DNA of 64,000 nt from Maribacter litopenaei (GTDB taxonomy: Bacteria; Bacteroidota; Bacteroidia; Flavobacteriales; Flavobacteriaceae): the NCBI RefSeq assembly GCF_025244665.1, contig NZ_CP104205.1:1175001-1239000 (forward strand), read 5' to 3'. The translations under genes and the position numbers were made by a program. Below, in pieces: positions 62,295 to 64,000 of the stretch; position 1 is the first letter of the stretch; each line of letters opens with the position of its first letter. The notes under the pieces are model-generated. The model was given only the letters and a program-made list of their open reading frames with translations. It did no database searches and was not told the DNA's origin.

Positions 62295-63363
62295 TTAAAG
62301 CGGGTATTTTTTGTGGTAGGCTATCAATAAGGAAACAACACCATTGTAGCTTTGTATTCCCTGTGTTTGGTTATTCGCCTTTAGAAAAGAATTGAAAATG
62401 GATTTAAAGACTGGCTCCATGGGATTTTCATATTGCTGCCGGAAAATAGCCATTTCTCGAAAATTTTCCTGTACCCCCGGATGTAGGTTTTGGAACAGTT
62501 GGTCAAAAGTATCTATATTTCCCCTCCTAACATCACTTAGGCAATATCCCAATACATAGGCGTATGCTGCATATTGAAAATAAGGATCCTGATTGCTGGA
62601 GGTTACTAGGTACCCGATGAAATTTGTTTCATTTTCTGCCGAATATCCCAATTGATGTCCAATTTCATGACCCGCCACAATTGGAAACCTAAAATTGGGT
62701 AGGATACCATTAACCTGTGCTTCATTGGTGAATGGGTTTAGGTAGCCAGCATACCCCATATAAGTTAATCCGGTACTAAAAAGTGATGTTTTTATGCTAG
62801 GATATTCGTATTCCAAAAAATTGAATTCTCTCGGCAAGTTCTTGATAACCATGAATGCTCATCGTAAACATTTCATCTTGTGAGTAGGGGATGTTTACTT
62901 TCCGGAGGGTGTCACCCGTAATTTCTTTTTGAATGGTATTCGTTTTTTGGATAAGCTTTGTTGTAAAGTCAACTAATTGTTGGTAATCGTTGGTTTCTGT
63001 CAAGGCCAATTTTTCCGATAGCGGTTGGCGATAATAGTTAAAACCCCAGGCCAAATGAAAGGTAAAGTAGGCGATGGAGAGTATCATGAGCAAATCCCTT
63101 AGGAACTTTAGTTTATGCGTTTTGATAAAGGTCCATTTTCGGTATAGGTAAAAAAGGGCTGTACATATAAGTAAGAAGTAGAGTAGGTCACCCACGGAAA
63201 AGGGAATCCAACCAAAGAGCCATCGAAAGAATCCGGATATATAGGGATATAGCCCCATGCTGTAATAGGATTCTATGAAATCTGTGTTTTGGCCCAACCA
63301 TTTTACCAGGATAATTTGGGGAAACAAAGAAACCGCGATTACGGTTTTTAAGGACATCTTCAT
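62295..63363 (-). CDS. DUF3810 zinc-metalloprotease-like membrane protein (one lesion)
   Basis: 355 residues after repair. About three N-terminal membrane helices (residues 8-22, 45-70, 88-108), then a soluble domain with zinc motif GHEIGHQLGYSAENETNFIGYL (HExxH plus a downstream Glu). DUF3810 is a peptidase-like family of unknown substrate. Break at 62833-62838 (CCGAGA for CCAGA) restores ELAREFNFLEYEYPS. Divergent from the pepD gene; their starts are 60 bases apart. Confidence 0.88.
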
Positions 63364-63397
63364 GATTTCAAAAATAGGGATTTGATTTTATGGTATG

Positions 63398-63405
63398 TAT
63401 TTTTG
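63398..63405 (+). promoter_or_regulatory. -7 promoter box of pepD
   Basis: TATTTTTG fits TAnnTTTG. It predicts a transcription start near 63412, 12 bases before the ATG at 63424. No clear -33 box at the standard spacing. Confidence 0.4.
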
Positions 63406-63423
63406 CTGAAAAATTTCAATCTT

Positions 63424-64000
63424 ATGGAAAACCGGATACTCGAGTTAGAACCCAAAACCGTTTGGAAAAACTTTTCAAGATTGAATGCAGTTCCAAGACC
63501 TTCCAAAAAGGAGGAAAAAGTAATTCAGTTTATGCTTGATTTTGGAGACAAATTGGGACTAGAAACGTTCAAGGATGAAATAGGTAATGTCATTATTCGA
63601 AAACCAGCAAGCAAAGGTATGGAGCATCGTAAAATGGTTACTCTACAATCCCATTTGGATATGGTTCATCAAAAAAATTCTGATACAGATTTCGATTTTG
63701 ATACAGAAGGCATTCAAATGTACATTGAGAGTGATTGGGTAAAGGCCAATGGAACCACTTTAGGTGCGGACAATGGAATGGGCGTGGCGGCCATTATGAG
63801 CTTATTGGAGGCAACTGATATAGTGCATCCACCTCTCGGAGGCTCTGTTCACCATTGATGAAGAAACCGGCATGACCGGAGCCTTCGGTTTAAAAGGAGA
63901 GGTGCTAAAGGGGGGAATTTTATTGAATCTTGATACCGAAGAAGATGATGAAATCGATATTGGATGCGCTGGTGGTATCGATGTTACAGGCACTAGATCC
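63424..64000 (+). CDS. pepD: Beta-Ala-His dipeptidase (M20 family), cut by the window end (one lesion)
   Basis: Partial, about 192 residues present; ATG 63424 ([17 protein letters not shown]) is preferred to an upstream ATG at 63382. Zinc ligands and motifs of the M20C aminoacyl-histidine dipeptidase: [16 protein letters not shown] and [10 protein letters not shown]. It should split dipeptides such as carnosine in the cytoplasm. Break at about 63833-63839 (TCTCGG for TCTGG) restores [13 protein letters not shown]. Confidence 0.92.

Noticed and set aside
2441..64000. Widespread pseudogenisation of the region
   Set aside because: Broken genes include normally essential or central ones with every catalytic motif intact (rny, aroE, a cysteine desulfurase, moaA), each lesion is repaired by one or two bases, and 44 of 52 share one sequence context. 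Real decay would not target one pentamer.
1..64000. CRISPR arrays, insertion sequences, prophage, tRNA or rRNA genes
   Set aside because: No repeated spacer pattern, transposase or integrase motifs, terminal inverted repeats, or cloverleaf-like sequences were seen. A covariance search was not possible, so small structured RNAs could be missed.

Overview
The window is chromosomal DNA of a flavobacterium (Bacteroidota, probably marine Flavobacteriaceae). The evidence is low-to-moderate GC, start codons without Shine-Dalgarno sites, TAnnTTTG promoter boxes, a SusC-like TonB receptor, DUF6048/DUF6452/RlmD synteny, rocD with a Cys-rich insert, and many exported lipoproteins. No phage, transposon, CRISPR array, rRNA or tRNA was seen, and no gap without a gene exceeds 300 bases.

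Layout. 1-3635: tail of a cytochrome-bearing dehydrogenase, ThuA, and a fructuronate/mannonate arm (SDR + uxuA). 3641-14557: housekeeping and small membrane genes (DUF4268, ZIP transporter, THUMP RNA methyltransferase, rlmD, rocD, CCC-motif proteins, DUF2752, Smr protein, cysteine desulfurase). 14566-21297: TonB receptor, M23 peptidase, zapA, 6S RNA, RNase Y. 21331-32176: MarC, DUF3124, DUF349, aroE, two DUF368 transporters, TPR protein, class III aminotransferase, OstA-like protein. 32277-39105: an exported sugar locus (ThuA, a 1051-residue SGNH/dehydrogenase/cytochrome lipoprotein, Gfo/Idh, DUF1080). 39216-45329: purA, fur, rel, M48 protease, TrmH. 46347-52261: molybdenum-cofactor operon moaD-moaE-moaA-moaC-mobA-moeB-TauE-moeA. 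52283-64000: AraC regulator, ester cyclase, YceI, DODA-type dioxygenase, penicillin acylase, two amidohydrolases (one a tandem fusion), DUF3810 and pepD.

The most striking observation concerns the sequence itself. I found 52 reading-frame lesions in 33 genes, including normally essential ones (rny, aroE, a cysteine desulfurase). By restoring family-conserved residues I traced 44 of the 52 to one non-palindromic pentamer, CCAGA (TCTGG on the other strand). It is mis-rendered mostly as CCGAGA or CCGA, and as CCGTAA in three apparent in-frame stops. The simplest reading is a modified base in CCAGA that defeats base calling, so the assembly error pattern reports a DNA-modification specificity whose enzyme lies outside this window. 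Most of the remaining lesions lie in short A-runs. I therefore annotate lesioned genes as full-length CDSs and give each lesion; 'restored length' is the length after repair.
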